A stretch of DNA of 64,000 nt, from assembly GCA_034376725.1 (NCBI GenBank), contig JAXMJH010000097.1:1-64000 (forward strand), read 5' to 3'. This DNA is from UBA11164 sp034376725 (GTDB taxonomy: Bacteria; Pseudomonadota; Gammaproteobacteria; Xanthomonadales; Xanthomonadaceae). Positions 41,949-50,994 of the stretch are shown one piece after another. Under the pieces are notes generated by a model. The model was not told the origin of the DNA, searched no databases, and worked only from the letters and a program-made list of their open reading frames with translations. Positions within the stretch are counted from its first letter, which is position 1. Each line of letters starts with the position of its first letter. A program made the translations under genes and the position numbers.

Positions 41949-41993
41949 CCTGCGATTACAGCTCAGGCGCCGTGCGCGGCGCGTGAGCCTGCG

Positions 41994-42284
41994 TCATTCG
42001 GGACGTTTGAGCACCATCAGGTGATGCAATTGTTCGTCCGAATCTGCCCTGGGGGGCTTCAGGTCGGCCAGGTTCCAGCCCATCTGCTGGGCATCGTCTT
42101 CATCGAGGCCGTCCAGAAACCGGAATTCGGCATCCATCAGCGCGGCCCGGGCGGAGTCGGGGCTGTCGTAGACCAGAGACTGGCCGTCGCAGTCGAACAC
42201 CTCGGCGGTCCCTGCCTCGCGCTCGCGCAGACGCGCCCAGACGATCGTGTCGCCCAGTGCCGCCAGCCACCATTCCTCGTACAT
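41994..42284 (-). CDS. Small acidic protein of unknown function
   Basis: 96 residues, strongly acidic and soluble, starting MYEEWWLAALGDTIVWARLREREAG. It contains VFDCDGQSLVYDSPDSARAALMDAEFRFLDGLDEDDA. It lies ten bases after the small membrane protein gene and 45 before nei. I recognise related short proteins only vaguely and assign no function. Confidence 0.7.
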   Translation of the reverse strand: MYEEWWLAALGDTIVWARLREREAGTAEVFDCDGQSLVYDSPDSARAALMDAEFRFLDGLDEDDAQQMGWNLADLKPPRADSDEQLHHLMVLKRPE

Positions 42285-42294
42285 GCGCAGATCC

Positions 42295-42585
42295 TCAGTC
42301 GAGCAGTTGAAAGCCGATCCAGGCCGCCACGCCCGCAGAACCGGTGAGACAGGTCGCCATCAACCAGCGCGCCGGTGCCGCCAGGCGGGCCAGCATCGTG
42401 TCGGCATGGAAGCGATAGCGCCCGGCCAGCAGCCAGCGGATGAAGGCCGGGTCGAAACTGGATTCGCCCACCGTGCGCTGCCGGTCCTGCATGTGGCGAT
42501 AGCTGAGCGGGCCGAAGATGGCATAGCCGGCGAGGCCGGAGATGGCCAGCGCCAGCGCGCTCAGCAGGAACAGCAATTCGGCCAT
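42295..42585 (-). CDS. Small membrane protein of unknown function
   Basis: 96 residues from the ATG at 42585. One helix at the N-terminus (LLFLLSALALAISGLAGYAIFG) and one at the C-terminus (WLMATCLTGSAGVAAWIGFQLL) flank a polar middle. The start lies eight bases after the asnS stop, so it is probably co-expressed. Longer upstream starts would overlap asnS. Confidence 0.7.
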   Translation of the reverse strand: MAELLFLLSALALAISGLAGYAIFGPLSYRHMQDRQRTVGESSFDPAFIRWLLAGRYRFHADTMLARLAAPARWLMATCLTGSAGVAAWIGFQLLD

Positions 42586-42593
42586 GGTCCGGC

Positions 42594-43994
<1,401 letters not shown>

Positions 43995-44262
43995 GCTCTG
44001 AAACTCCTCGCTGCGCCATTGAGAGAAATCCCGCGTCGGCGTCTGGGCGCGACGTCGGGCGGGGATCCTGCCGAGGCCGTGTCGACACCGGAAATCCAGC
44101 TGCGCGCGGCCCGATGCGGACCCCGATCACGCCGAACGCCGGGCCGCCATCCCCTGCAGGGCCAGAGTTGCATAGCATAGCGGAAGCCTGGCCGATGCTT
44201 CACGCCTCAGCCAGCCTTGGGCGCATACAATGTCATCCTGAGTTTCCGTAAGCGATCGAATC

Positions 44263-44601
44263 ATGGCCATTACATTGACTGCATCCGCCGTCGACCACGT
44301 TCGACGGCATCTGGCGAAAACCCCCGATGCCCTCGGCTTTCGCGTGGGCGTCAAGCGAACCGGCTGCTCCGGCTGGGGCTACGTGACCGATATCGCCCGC
44401 GAGCAGCTCGACTCCGACACCGTCTTCGAGCAGGACGGTTTGCGCATCCTGGTCGATGCGCCCAGCCTGGCGCTGATCGACGGAACCGAGATCGACTATC
44501 GGCGCGAAGGGATCAACTGGCAGTTCGCCTTCCGCAACCCGAACGCGGCAGCGGAATGCGGCTGTGGCGAGAGCTTCACGACCAATCCCGAGTTCGCCTG
44601 A
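44263..44601 (+). CDS. HesB/IscA-type iron-sulfur carrier protein
   Basis: 112 residues. The three conserved cysteines are at positions 35 (RTGCSGW), 99 and 101 (ECGCGESF). Such A-type carriers receive Fe-S clusters and pass them to apo-proteins. Sequence alone does not separate IscA, SufA and ErpA, and no isc or suf neighbours are present, so no symbol is given. Confidence 0.93.
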   Translation: MAITLTASAVDHVRRHLAKTPDALGFRVGVKRTGCSGWGYVTDIAREQLDSDTVFEQDGLRILVDAPSLALIDGTEIDYRREGINWQFAFRNPNAAAECGCGESFTTNPEFA

Positions 44602-44662
44602 ACTTCGGGCCATCCGATCGGCGCGGTCCGGCCGGACGCAAGGACGGACGCGAACGGATTTG

Positions 44663-44692
44663 TTGACCAGCACCGGCGTGCGCGCCTAGAAT
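44663..44692 (+). promoter_or_regulatory. Promoter of the tRNA-Val gene
   Basis: TTGACC (44663-44668) and TAGAAT (44687-44692) are 18 bases apart and followed by a GC-rich discriminator (ACGCGG), as expected for a growth-controlled stable-RNA promoter. The start would be near 44700. Confidence 0.75.
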
Positions 44693-44706
44693 ACGCGGCT
44701 CAATCG

Positions 44707-44781
44707 GGGTGGTTAGCTCAGCGGTAGAGCACTGCCTTCACACGGCAGGGGTCACAAGTTCGATCCTTGTACCACCCACCA
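44707..44781 (+). tRNA. tRNA-Val (anticodon CAC)
   Basis: A complete cloverleaf can be drawn: acceptor GGGTGGT/ACCACCC, D arm GCTC...GAGC, anticodon stem CTGCC/GGCAG with loop TTCACAC (anticodon CAC, reading GUG), T arm ACAAG-TTCGATC-CTTGT, discriminator A and an encoded CCA (44779-44781). It is transcribed alone between its own promoter and a terminator. Confidence 0.97.
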
Positions 44782-44793
44782 ATTGCGTCGCAG

Positions 44794-44825
44794 AAAAAGG
44801 CCGGGGCCGACCTCCGGCCTTTTTT
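44794..44825 (+). terminator. Rho-independent terminator after tRNA-Val
   Basis: Perfect 11-base arms (44794-44804 and 44814-44824) enclose a nine-base loop. The stem ends in GGCCGG and runs into six T residues. Confidence 0.95.
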
Positions 44826-44984
44826 ATTGCTTGTGTGTAACTTCTGTCGTCCTGTCGACCTCCGGGTCAATCCGACCTGGGCCAGTTGACCCAACGGCCT
44901 GGCAGCGCACTCAAGTTTTGCTGGCCGGCGCCGATACCCGGAACAGCGCACAACGCGCTGCAATCAGCGACCGGGAGTCGGGCA

Positions 44985-45335
44985 ATGACGGATTACGACT
45001 ACGACCAGGAAGAGGCGTCCCTGCGACGGCAGCGCCACTTTCTGGATGACGTCGAGCGTGAGATCCGCCGGGTAAACCGCGAGGCTATCCATGCCGTGGT
45101 TCCGCCACTGGGCCGGCTGCGCTTTCTGGACCTGGCCCGCATCGTGGCGCGTCGGCGGGTCGATTATCTGCGGCTGGCTCTCGAACTAAGCGAATGCGCG
45201 CCGGACGATGCCCGCAGCCAGGCATTGTTGGATCAGATGCCGACGGCGCGGAAGAACTACTTCGAATCGCGCGAAGCCTTTGCCGCACTGGAGCGCGCGA
45301 TAGAGCGGGGTTATATCGATGTCGCCCGCGACTGA
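44985..45335 (+). CDS. Conserved-looking small cytoplasmic protein of unknown function
   Basis: 116 residues from the ATG at 44985, preceded by CGGGAG. The sequence is charged and predicted mostly helical (EEASLRRQRHFLDDVEREIRRVNRE, then FLDLARIVARRRVDYLRLALEL and ARKNYFESREAFAALERAIERGY). No family is recognised. It lies 91 bases before motA and may share its transcript. A 5'-extended frame to 44886 has no ribosome site and low-quality sequence. Confidence 0.7.
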   Translation: MTDYDYDQEEASLRRQRHFLDDVEREIRRVNREAIHAVVPPLGRLRFLDLARIVARRRVDYLRLALELSECAPDDARSQALLDQMPTARKNYFESREAFAALERAIERGYIDVARD

Positions 45336-45426
45336 ATCCGGCTGAGGAAGCTTGCCCAGCGCAGCCTGTCGGTCATGGCAGAGCGCGCCATGGACGTTGT
45401 CGCATCACCTGGAGGGAGATCGTCGC

Positions 45427-46281
45427 ATGCTGTTGATTGTCGGTTGGGCCATCGTGATCGTCGTCGTGTTCGGTGGTTTTGTCATTTCGGGCGGACACCT
45501 GGGTGCGCTGGTGCACCCGGTCAAGTTGATCATGATCGTCGGTGCAGCGATCGGCGCCTTTGTCGCCGGATGCAGTCCGGGCGCGCTGAAGGCGGTGATC
45601 AAGGCGGCGCCGACGGCCTTCAAGGGCGCCAAGTACACCAAGGAAATCTACACTGAGCTGCTGTGCCTGCTCTACACGGTGTTGGCCAAGATCCGCAAGG
45701 ATGGGCTGATTTCGATCGAGAACGAGATCGAGAATCCCGACCAGAGCCCGATGTTCTCCAAGTACCCCAAACTCCTGGCCGATCATCACCTGATCGAATT
45801 CGTATCCGATTACCTTCGGATGATGGTGACCGGGTCGATGGATCCGCATGAGATGGAAGCCCTCATGGATCAGGAGATCGACACCCACCACAAGGAAGGC
45901 GAGGTGCCGATCGCCTTGTTGAACAAACTGGGCGATTCGCTACCCGCGTTCGGTATCGTCGCGGCGGTGATGGGTGTGGTGATCACCATGGGCTCGCTGC
46001 ACCTGCCTCCCACCGAGCTGGGTCCGATGATCGGTGCGGCGCTGGTCGGAGCATTCGTCGGCATTCTGTTCGGTTACGCCATCGTGGGGCCGATTCCCAC
46101 GGCGATGGAGCACAAGCTCACCGAGTCGACCAAGGCGCTTGAGTGCGTCAAGGCGACGATTCTGGCCAGTCTGGCCGGCTCGTCGCCTGCGGTGGCAGTC
46201 GAGTACGGCCGGAAGATGCTGTTCAGCGCCGAGCGGCCGAGCTTCAGCGAGCTGGAGGAGGCAGTGCGGGTGGCCAAGTAG
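45427..46281 (+). CDS. motA: Flagellar motor stator protein MotA
   Basis: 284 residues from the ATG at 45427, preceded by GGAGGGAG. Four membrane helices are expected: two near the N-terminus (LLIVGWAIVIVVVFGGFVISGG, LIMIVGAAIGAFVAGC) and two late ones (GIVAAVMGVVITMG, IGAALVGAFVGILFGYAIVGPI) with the conserved prolines. The cytoplasmic loop holds the charged torque-generating residues. With MotB it forms the proton-driven stator. motB starts 18 bases later. Confidence 0.96.
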   Translation: MLLIVGWAIVIVVVFGGFVISGGHLGALVHPVKLIMIVGAAIGAFVAGCSPGALKAVIKAAPTAFKGAKYTKEIYTELLCLLYTVLAKIRKDGLISIENEIENPDQSPMFSKYPKLLADHHLIEFVSDYLRMMVTGSMDPHEMEALMDQEIDTHHKEGEVPIALLNKLGDSLPAFGIVAAVMGVVITMGSLHLPPTELGPMIGAALVGAFVGILFGYAIVGPIPTAMEHKLTESTKALECVKATILASLAGSSPAVAVEYGRKMLFSAERPSFSELEEAVRVAK

Positions 46282-46299
46282 GCAGCTCACTGGTCCGGC

Positions 46300-47451
46300 A
46301 TGGCAGAAAAAAAACCGATCATCATCAAACGCGTCAAGAAGGTGATGGGTCATGGCCATCATGGTGGCGCATGGAAGATCGCCTATGCCGACTTCGTAAC
46401 CGCGATGATGGCGTTTTTCCTGCTCATGTGGTTGCTGGCCAGCACGACGGAGGATCAGCGCCGGGGTATTTCCGATTACTTCCAGAACCCCATGAAGGTA
46501 TCGCTGATGGGCGGTGATGGGGTCGGCGAGCAGACCCGCCCGATTCCCGGTGGTGGCGAAGATTTCCGCCTGTCCGAAGGTGAGGTCGCCCGGATCGCAA
46601 AGCGCCAGAGCGAGGAGCAGGCCGAAGCGGAGCGATCGGCTCACGAGCTTGAACGGTTGGAGCAGCTCAAGAACACCATCGAGGCAGCGATTGACGAAAT
46701 TCCAACCTTGCAGCAGTTCAAGGGACAACTGTTGCTCGACCTGACCAGCGAAGGTCTGCGGATTCAGATCGTCGACCGGGAAAGCCGGCCGATGTTCGAC
46801 AGCGGCAGCGCGCAGTTGAAGCCCTACACCCGGGAGCTGCTGGCGGAGCTGTCGGTGATTCTCAACAAAACCCCGAATCGACTGAGCATTTCGGGTCACA
46901 CCGATGCCACGCCGTTCAGCGGCGGTGCGGCGGGCTACAGCAACTGGGAGTTGTCCAATGATCGCGCCAACTCGGCCCGACGCGAGCTGGTGGCAGCGGG
47001 TCTGTACGACGAGAAAGTGATGCGGGTGGTCGGCCTGGCTTCAACGGTCCTGCTCGACAAGGACAGCCCGACCAACCCAATGAACCGACGGATTTCCATC
47101 GTGGTGATGAATCGGGACGCCGAGCAGGCCATCGAGCGCGACGGCGAAGGGGACTCGTCCGATTCCGATGCGACCGGCGGGGCCAGTGAATCCACCCCGT
47201 CCGATCCTGGCGCCGACGCGGATGTGGTCGGCTTGGGCGTGGCCGAGCTCACAGCCGATCCGGGCGTCGCTGGCCGATCCGAAGGCGAGGGCGAGGGGCC
47301 CAGATCGGCCGTTGCGACTGGCGTCATGCCGTTGCCAGCAACCGGAACGGAGGCATCGACACCGCTGGCGTCGATGCAGCCGAAACAGCAGGACCGTGGT
47401 GCGGATGCATCAGCTGCGCCCGTGTCGGGCGCACCCGACGCCGAGGACTGA
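46300..47451 (+). CDS. motB: Flagellar motor stator protein MotB with a long acidic tail
   Basis: 383 residues. The single helix after AWKIAYADFVTAMMAFFLLMWLL contains the proton-binding Asp31. A periplasmic linker and an OmpA-like peptidoglycan-binding domain follow (LSISGHTDATPF, SNWELSNDRANSARRELV, NRRISIVVMNRD). The last 100 residues are a low-complexity Asp/Ser/Ala/Gly-rich tail not found in short MotB proteins. It pairs with MotA and anchors the stator to the cell wall. Confidence 0.95.
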   Translation: MAEKKPIIIKRVKKVMGHGHHGGAWKIAYADFVTAMMAFFLLMWLLASTTEDQRRGISDYFQNPMKVSLMGGDGVGEQTRPIPGGGEDFRLSEGEVARIAKRQSEEQAEAERSAHELERLEQLKNTIEAAIDEIPTLQQFKGQLLLDLTSEGLRIQIVDRESRPMFDSGSAQLKPYTRELLAELSVILNKTPNRLSISGHTDATPFSGGAAGYSNWELSNDRANSARRELVAAGLYDEKVMRVVGLASTVLLDKDSPTNPMNRRISIVVMNRDAEQAIERDGEGDSSDSDATGGASESTPSDPGADADVVGLGVAELTADPGVAGRSEGEGEGPRSAVATGVMPLPATGTEASTPLASMQPKQQDRGADASAAPVSGAPDAED

Positions 47452-47457
47452 GCCGTT

Positions 47458-48222
47458 GTGTTCGAGTTGTCGGTCGCATTCATAGCGAGGGGGCTGCTGG
47501 CTCAGGTGCTTGCTGCCGCCATTGTGCTGACTATTGCGGCGGCGCATGTTGAACTGGCGCATGCGACATTGGCCCCGGCTTGGCTGGTTGGCGTGCATGG
47601 CGCGGCTGCGCTGGGCTTGTCGAGGCGTCTGGATTTGCCGCGTCGGTGGCAGGCGATCATGGCCGGATTCGTACCCGCACTGTGGCTCGCTCAGCAGGCG
47701 AGTGTCTCGGCCTGGATATGGTTGGTCGCACTGGTGCTGCTTGTGTTGATTTACGGCGGCACATTTCGCGGTCAGGTGCCGCTGTTCCTGAGCGGCTCGG
47801 CGGCACATCAGGTGCTGATCCGATTGCTTCCTGAGCACACCAATGCCCGTGTTTTCGATATGGGCGCAGGCATTGGCAGCGCACTAGCGGCCATCGCGGC
47901 GCGACGACCGGACGTCGCCTGCAGCGGAATTGAGTGGGCTCCGCTGCCCTGGCTGCTGGGCAAGCTGCGCTGGTGGATGTGCGGTTTGCGCGTGGACTGG
48001 CGTTGCCGCGATTACTGGCAGGAGGATCTGGGTCGCTACGATCTGGTTTACGCCTATCTGTCGCCGGCGGCCATGTCCCGGCTGGCCGAAAAGGCCAAGG
48101 CTCAGATGCGCCCCGGCAGCCGGCTGGTGAGCTATCGATTCGAGATTCCCGGGCTGGTACCGGATGAAATTCATCCGGTTGGCTCCGGCCAGCATGACCG
48201 GATGTACGTCTGGCGGTTTTGA
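47458..48222 (+). CDS. Membrane-bound class I methyltransferase
   Basis: 254 residues starting with GTG six bases after motB. The first 100 residues hold three or four hydrophobic segments. The rest is a Rossmann methyltransferase with SAM motif VFDMGAGIGSALAAIAARRP, GIEWAPLPWLLGKLR, and a C-terminal RPGSRLVSYRFEIPG. The substrate is not indicated. Attachment to motAB may be accidental or mean membrane-linked modification. Confidence 0.8.
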   Translation: MFELSVAFIARGLLAQVLAAAIVLTIAAAHVELAHATLAPAWLVGVHGAAALGLSRRLDLPRRWQAIMAGFVPALWLAQQASVSAWIWLVALVLLVLIYGGTFRGQVPLFLSGSAAHQVLIRLLPEHTNARVFDMGAGIGSALAAIAARRPDVACSGIEWAPLPWLLGKLRWWMCGLRVDWRCRDYWQEDLGRYDLVYAYLSPAAMSRLAEKAKAQMRPGSRLVSYRFEIPGLVPDEIHPVGSGQHDRMYVWRF

Positions 48223-48336
48223 CCGAGTCGGCGCCGCTCGCGACCCGATGGAATGTGACGCGTCCGCTTGTGGTTGCGCAGCGTCGCGATGACCGGGCGG
48301 CGATCGCGAAGCCGCCGTCGCGTAGCCGATACGCCG

Positions 48337-49191
48337 TTACTCGATCTGCTCGGCGGCCCAGGCTGCGTCCAGGGCCTCCATGGCATCGCGCGGCGCGCAG
48401 TTGGCAGCGCGTTCGTAGGCGTCGGCGGCAGCATCTTCGCCCTTGCTGCCTTTGAGCAGCAGGAGGAGATTGCCGTGCTCGATGTGCACGATAGGTGCCT
48501 TGGGCGTGAGTTTGATCGCGCTGGCGATATGCTTTTCGGCCTCGCTGGCCTTTGCTCCGTAGGTCATTCCACCGATCAGACTGCCGATCTTGTCGATCAC
48601 TTCGGCATGGTAGAGCGCCAGCGCCGTGTGCGCCTCGGCATGCTTTGGCGCGATCTCGAGCGTGCGCTCCAGCGCGTGGCGAATCTTCCCGGCCAGGCCC
48701 TGCTTGAGCGCCTTGGCGATGCTGATGCTCTGGCTGTACCGACCCAGGGCGTAGGCATGGCGGTAATGGCTGTTGGCCAGCTCCGGCAGCACGTTTATCG
48801 CCTTTTCGGCCAGCTCCACTGCCTGCTGGTAGCGGCTCAGTCGCTCGTCCTCGTCGTCGACCAGGTGAGAGGCGTGGATCCCGATGGCCTTGATCGCGAC
48901 CGACGCACCCAGCGGCCCCAGTGCGGAGCCGGCAAGACAGGCCTGCTGGAAACGGCCGGCGTGGAAATCGCGCCAGGCGTCCTGAAGTTGGCTTGCCAAT
49001 GCCTTGGCCTCGATGCCCTTGGCCGATTTTCCGGCCGACGCGATCAAGGCCGATGCGTGCTTCTCATCGGGATACGGCTCGCAGTCGCCGGCATGCAGCG
49101 CAGTCCAGGCCTTCTTGAGGGCCTCGCCCTGGTATTCGAAAGTCGGATCGGGGTTGGGGAATGCAGCCCACGCGGACTTTTTGCTGGCCAT
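48337..49191 (-). CDS. TPR-like helical repeat protein
   Basis: 284 residues from the ATG at 49191. The sequence forms repeated helical pairs of the TPR kind, for example YQQAVELAEKAINVLPELANSHYRHAYALGRYSQ, IRHALERTLEIAPKHAEAHTALALYHAEV and AEKHIASAIKLTPKAPIVHIEHGNLLLLL. No signal peptide is seen. Such proteins usually mediate protein contacts; the partner is unknown. Longer upstream starts enter a repeat-rich gap. Confidence 0.78.
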   Translation of the reverse strand: MASKKSAWAAFPNPDPTFEYQGEALKKAWTALHAGDCEPYPDEKHASALIASAGKSAKGIEAKALASQLQDAWRDFHAGRFQQACLAGSALGPLGASVAIKAIGIHASHLVDDEDERLSRYQQAVELAEKAINVLPELANSHYRHAYALGRYSQSISIAKALKQGLAGKIRHALERTLEIAPKHAEAHTALALYHAEVIDKIGSLIGGMTYGAKASEAEKHIASAIKLTPKAPIVHIEHGNLLLLLKGSKGEDAAADAYERAANCAPRDAMEALDAAWAAEQIE

Positions 49192-49390
49192 ATCGGGATT
49201 CCTTGGGTATCGGCCAAGCATCGCCGGCCGGGTCAAGCTTTGCAACTGGGTTGGCCTGGATTGGCCTGGTCTGCGTTGACGCAGGCCCTGCGCAAGTAGT
49301 GTGAAAACTCCAGAAAGGGGCGAGATAGTGAGCGTGTCGTAACTCTCTCCTGGCCACGGATGGCCGAACCCGAATTCCCGAGGTGCCGCC

Positions 49391-49864
49391 ATGAGCAAGA
49401 CCAACGTCAGCAAGAAAGCCCCAGCCTCCCGCGCCGCTCGCCAGGGCATCACCCAGCAGGATGTTTGGCTGGCCAGCCTGGGCGCGGTATCTCTGGCCCG
49501 CAAGCAGCTGCTGGCTGGCATCGATCAGTCGGCCTACATGGTGGAGCAACTGCGCGGCCAAGCCGAAGACCGCATCGAGCAGGGCGCCAAGACCATCGAG
49601 CAGACCGCCAAGCGCGCCCGCGAACTGGCCGACGATTACAGCAAGAAGGTGCAGGCTCGATTGACCGGGGCGCGCACTCAGGCCGAAGCTGTCATCTGCG
49701 ATGCTCGCCAGCAGGCGGAAGCCCTGATCGAGCAGGCCCAGGCCCAGCTTCAGCCGGTTCTGGCGAAGGTTGGACTGGCCGAGCCGGTCGCCAAGCGCAG
49801 GGTCCCGGCGCGCAAGCCGGCGGCCAAGTCCAGGGCGCGCAAGCGCGTTGCCAAGGCAGCCTGA
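49391..49864 (+). CDS. Phasin-family protein, short form
   Basis: 157 residues. The phasin region QQDVWLASLGAVSLARKQLLAGIDQSAYMVEQLRGQAE is followed by a coiled coil (about 55-125) and a basic Lys/Arg/Ala tail (ARKPAAKSRARKRVAKAA). Phasins coat polyhydroxyalkanoate granules; basic tails can bind DNA. A second phasin lies at 56549. A strong terminator follows. It diverges from the TPR gene over 199 bases. Confidence 0.85.
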   Translation: MSKTNVSKKAPASRAARQGITQQDVWLASLGAVSLARKQLLAGIDQSAYMVEQLRGQAEDRIEQGAKTIEQTAKRARELADDYSKKVQARLTGARTQAEAVICDARQQAEALIEQAQAQLQPVLAKVGLAEPVAKRRVPARKPAAKSRARKRVAKAA

Positions 49865-49893
49865 GCCAAACCTCTCTCCCACGTCAGTGGCTT

Positions 49894-49931
49894 GAACGCC
49901 CCGTCCTTTGGTCGGGGGCGTTCTCGTTTTT
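49894..49931 (+). terminator. Rho-independent terminator after the phasin gene
   Basis: GAACGCCCC (49894-49902) pairs with GGGGCGTTC (49915-49923), and TCGTTTTT follows. Confidence 0.88.
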
Positions 49932-49962
49932 GGCCGCGCACGCGGCAGTCAGCGCCCAGCGG

Positions 49963-50589
49963 TCAGGGCCGGTAGGCCTGCACCAGCGTATTGAGGTGCA
50001 GGCGCTCGGCATCGCGCAGGAACGGCGCCAGCAGCATCATCACCTGTACGATGCCTTGCCGGATGGCGCTGTGTTCGTCGGTATCGCCCCGGGCCGCAGC
50101 GTAGTTGAGCCAGAACGTCGACAGCACCAGGATGTTGGTGGCGGTGCCGTCGATTTCATCGGCCGACGCACGCATGATGCCGGCGCGGACCAGCCCGCGA
50201 ATCACGCCGCTGGCATTCTCGGCCGAGCGCTTGAGGATGCGGGAAAAGCGCAGCCTAAGCCGGCGGTTGCGACTGAGGATGTCGACCAGGTCGCGGTACA
50301 GGAAGCGATAGGTCCAGATGCATTCGAACACCAGATGCAACTGCATCCAGATGTCCTCCAGCTCGGGCAATCGTTCGCTTGGCGAAACCAGCGCGGCGTC
50401 CAGCGCTTCTTCATAGCGCGTGAACAACTGCTCGATGATGTCGTCCTTGTTCCTGAAGTGGTAGTAGAGATTGCCGGGGCTGATGTCCAGCTCGTCGGCG
50501 ATGTGATTCGTGGTCACGTTGCTCTGACCCTGTTCGTTGAACATGGCCAGGCTGGTGTCGAGAATCTTCTGTCGGGTATCTCGGGCCAC
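49963..50589 (-). CDS. TetR-family transcriptional regulator
   Basis: 208 residues. The N-terminal helix-turn-helix TTNHIADELDISPGNLYYHFRNKDDIIEQLF is typical of TetR, and the C-terminal domain would bind a ligand. Neighbours (acyl-CoA-binding protein four bases upstream, phasin, fatty acyl-CoA reductase nearby) suggest control of fatty acid or storage-lipid genes by an acyl ligand. This is inference from context. Confidence 0.93.
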   Translation of the reverse strand: MARDTRQKILDTSLAMFNEQGQSNVTTNHIADELDISPGNLYYHFRNKDDIIEQLFTRYEEALDAALVSPSERLPELEDIWMQLHLVFECIWTYRFLYRDLVDILSRNRRLRLRFSRILKRSAENASGVIRGLVRAGIMRASADEIDGTATNILVLSTFWLNYAAARGDTDEHSAIRQGIVQVMMLLAPFLRDAERLHLNTLVQAYRP

Positions 50590-50593
50590 GGGT

Positions 50594-50851
50594 TCAGCCG
50601 GTCAGTCGGGCGACGAGATCGATGTATTTCTGCATCGCGTCTTCCTGGCTGGTGCCTTTGAGTTTCTCCCAGGCATCGTACTTGGCTGCGCCGACGACAT
50701 CCCAGAACTTGGGCTTCTCGCCGGTCACATCGCCTTCCGAACCTTGTTTGTAAAGGGCATACAGTCGCAGCAGCATTTCGTTGTCGGGCCGTTCGCTCAG
50801 CCCCTTGATGGCCAGGGCCGCCGCTTCGAAGCGGGTGTTCAGGTCGCTCAT
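50594..50851 (-). CDS. Acyl-CoA-binding protein
   Basis: 85 residues from the ATG at 50851, the family length. The ACBP pattern is clear: LYALYKQGSEGDVTGEKPKFWDVVGAAKYDAWEKLKGTSQEDAMQKYIDLV, including the Tyr, Lys and Trp residues that line the ligand groove. It binds long-chain acyl-CoA esters and may supply the acyl-CoA reductase at 53265. It is followed by the TetR gene four bases later, so the two form an operon. Confidence 0.95.
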   Translation of the reverse strand: MSDLNTRFEAAALAIKGLSERPDNEMLLRLYALYKQGSEGDVTGEKPKFWDVVGAAKYDAWEKLKGTSQEDAMQKYIDLVARLTG

Positions 50852-50994
50852 GGTGTTCCCCCAGGATGGTGTCGCCGGTTCATTCCGATAGCGCAGCGGT
50901 TTAGCATGCGCCCGGTTGGGGGTCAACAAAAAATGACGGCGGACTCGAGCGTCCGCCGCCATTTGCATTGCTGTGTCTCGTTCGACAGCTACGT

